Shown piece by piece: positions 5,154 through 5,430 of a DNA stretch of 5,430 nt. Both the position numbers and the translations under genes were made by a program. Numbering within the stretch: the stretch's first letter is position 1; each line of letters starts with the position of its first letter. Origin of the DNA: Chloroflexota bacterium (GTDB lineage: Bacteria; Chloroflexota; Limnocylindria; Limnocylindrales; CSP1-4); assembly GCA_021812735.1 (NCBI GenBank), contig JAKAMV010000701.1:1-5430 (forward strand). The letters run 5' to 3'. Below the pieces are notes generated by a model. It saw only the letters and a list, made by a program, of their open reading frames with translations. It ran no database searches and was not told where the DNA came from.

Positions 5154-5199
5154 GCGCCTGCAACGGGTCTGCCGTTTCGGCCAGCCGACCCCCAGGCGC
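5154..5199. repeat. Inverted repeat before the phosphoesterase promoter
   Basis: GCGCCTG (5154-5160) and CAGGCGC (5193-5199) are exact inverted copies 32 bases apart. Inside them AACGG (5162-5166) pairs with CCGTT (5172-5176). Together they could form a weak terminator for the DUF1684 gene, or an operator whose right arm abuts the next gene's -10 box. Confidence 0.4.
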
Positions 5200-5204
5200 A
5201 CAAT
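5199..5204 (+). promoter_or_regulatory. Possible -10 box of the phosphoesterase gene
   Basis: CACAAT followed by CG shares the seven bases ACAATCG with the box upstream of the FAD-oxidoreductase gene. A start near 5211 would leave a leader of about 30 bases holding GGAAGGAG (5228-5235). No -35 match is evident. Confidence 0.35.
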
Positions 5205-5240
5205 CGTGGTCCCTGCACCCACGCACCGGAAGGAGACCTC

Positions 5241-5430
5241 GTGCGTCCCACACCCACGCTCGTGCGCCTCGGCGCGTCCGCGGTCCTCGCGCTCGCCGCG
5301 CTCGCCCCGGCCACCACCGTCATCGCGCACAGCCCGACATCGGGCGACCACGCGGCCGTCAAGCGGATCTTCGTGATCATGCTCGAGAACCACAGCAAGA
5401 ACACGGTGATCGGCGACCCGAACGCGCCGT
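5241..5430 (+). CDS. Exported phosphoesterase (PF04185-type), N-terminal part
   Basis: The first 63 residues of a gene that runs off the window end. It opens with a signal peptide: Arg at 2 and 9, then a hydrophobic stretch at about 10-28 (GASAVLALAALAPATTVIAH). After a short linker comes KRIFVIMLENHSKNTVIGDP (41-60), the N-terminal motif of the phosphoesterase family that includes bacterial acid phosphatases and phospholipase C-like enzymes. In that family the Glu-Asn pair (Glu49, Asn50) helps bind the active-site metal. The product should act outside the cytoplasm, releasing phosphate or cleaving phosphodiesters; which one cannot be said from the fragment. The GTG start is well supported by GGAAGGAG five bases upstream, with no better in-frame alternative. 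It follows DUF1684 at 104 bp with its own promoter-like box, so it is probably a separate unit. Confidence 0.82.
   Translation, partial: MRPTPTLVRLGASAVLALAALAPATTVIAHSPTSGDHAAVKRIFVIMLENHSKNTVIGDPNAP

Noticed and set aside
1..5430. tRNA, rRNA, CRISPR array, insertion sequence or prophage
   Set aside because: No evenly spaced repeats, transposase or integrase frames, or recognisable RNA-gene sequence were seen when reading either strand by eye.

Overview
This is a GC-rich bacterial window with strongly G/C-ending codons. The gene content (a LigD-type polymerase tail, a ferric-reductase/NuoF-like/ferredoxin module, DUF1684, a BBE-type flavoprotein) suits a high-GC soil or freshwater lineage of Actinomycetota or Chloroflexota. 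Nothing here fixes the lineage further, and that placement is inference from family distribution.

Layout, left to right. (1) Positions 3-134, plus strand: the last 43 codons of a LigD-type NHEJ polymerase-domain protein. (2) About 197-1597, plus: a complete FAD-binding PCMH/BBE-family oxidoreductase with the flavin-linking His but Ser at the usual second attachment (Cys) position. (3) 1598-1679: a short, repeat-rich convergent gap. (4) 4317-1680, minus: a four-gene operon. In transcription order it encodes a small single-TM or secreted protein of unknown function, a five-TM ferric-reductase-like cytochrome b, a NuoF-like flavin/Fe-S protein, and a three-Cys [3Fe-4S]-type ferredoxin with a long Pro/Arg tail. 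The last three are joined by 4-bp ATGA/GTGA overlaps. (5) 4318-4587: a divergent regulatory region. On the minus side it has two 11-bp direct repeats just upstream of a -10-like box, as in OmpR/PhoB-type activator sites; on the plus side, a TATGCT box. (6) 4588-5136, plus: a DUF1684 protein. (7) 5241 to the window end, plus: the exported N-terminus of a PF04185-type phosphoesterase.

The core of the window is the minus-strand operon. Its three enzymatic parts form a plausible electron path between a pyridine nucleotide (NuoF-like flavin site), a small Fe-S carrier (ferredoxin) and membrane heme b (the ferric-reductase-like protein), possibly reaching an acceptor outside the membrane. Direction and substrate cannot be read from sequence. 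The leading small protein, anchored or exported and with a low-complexity tail ending SGGS, is the most likely undescribed component. The flanking genes (BBE oxidoreductase, DUF1684, phosphoesterase) appear to be separate units with their own promoters. No tRNA, rRNA, CRISPR array or insertion sequence was seen.
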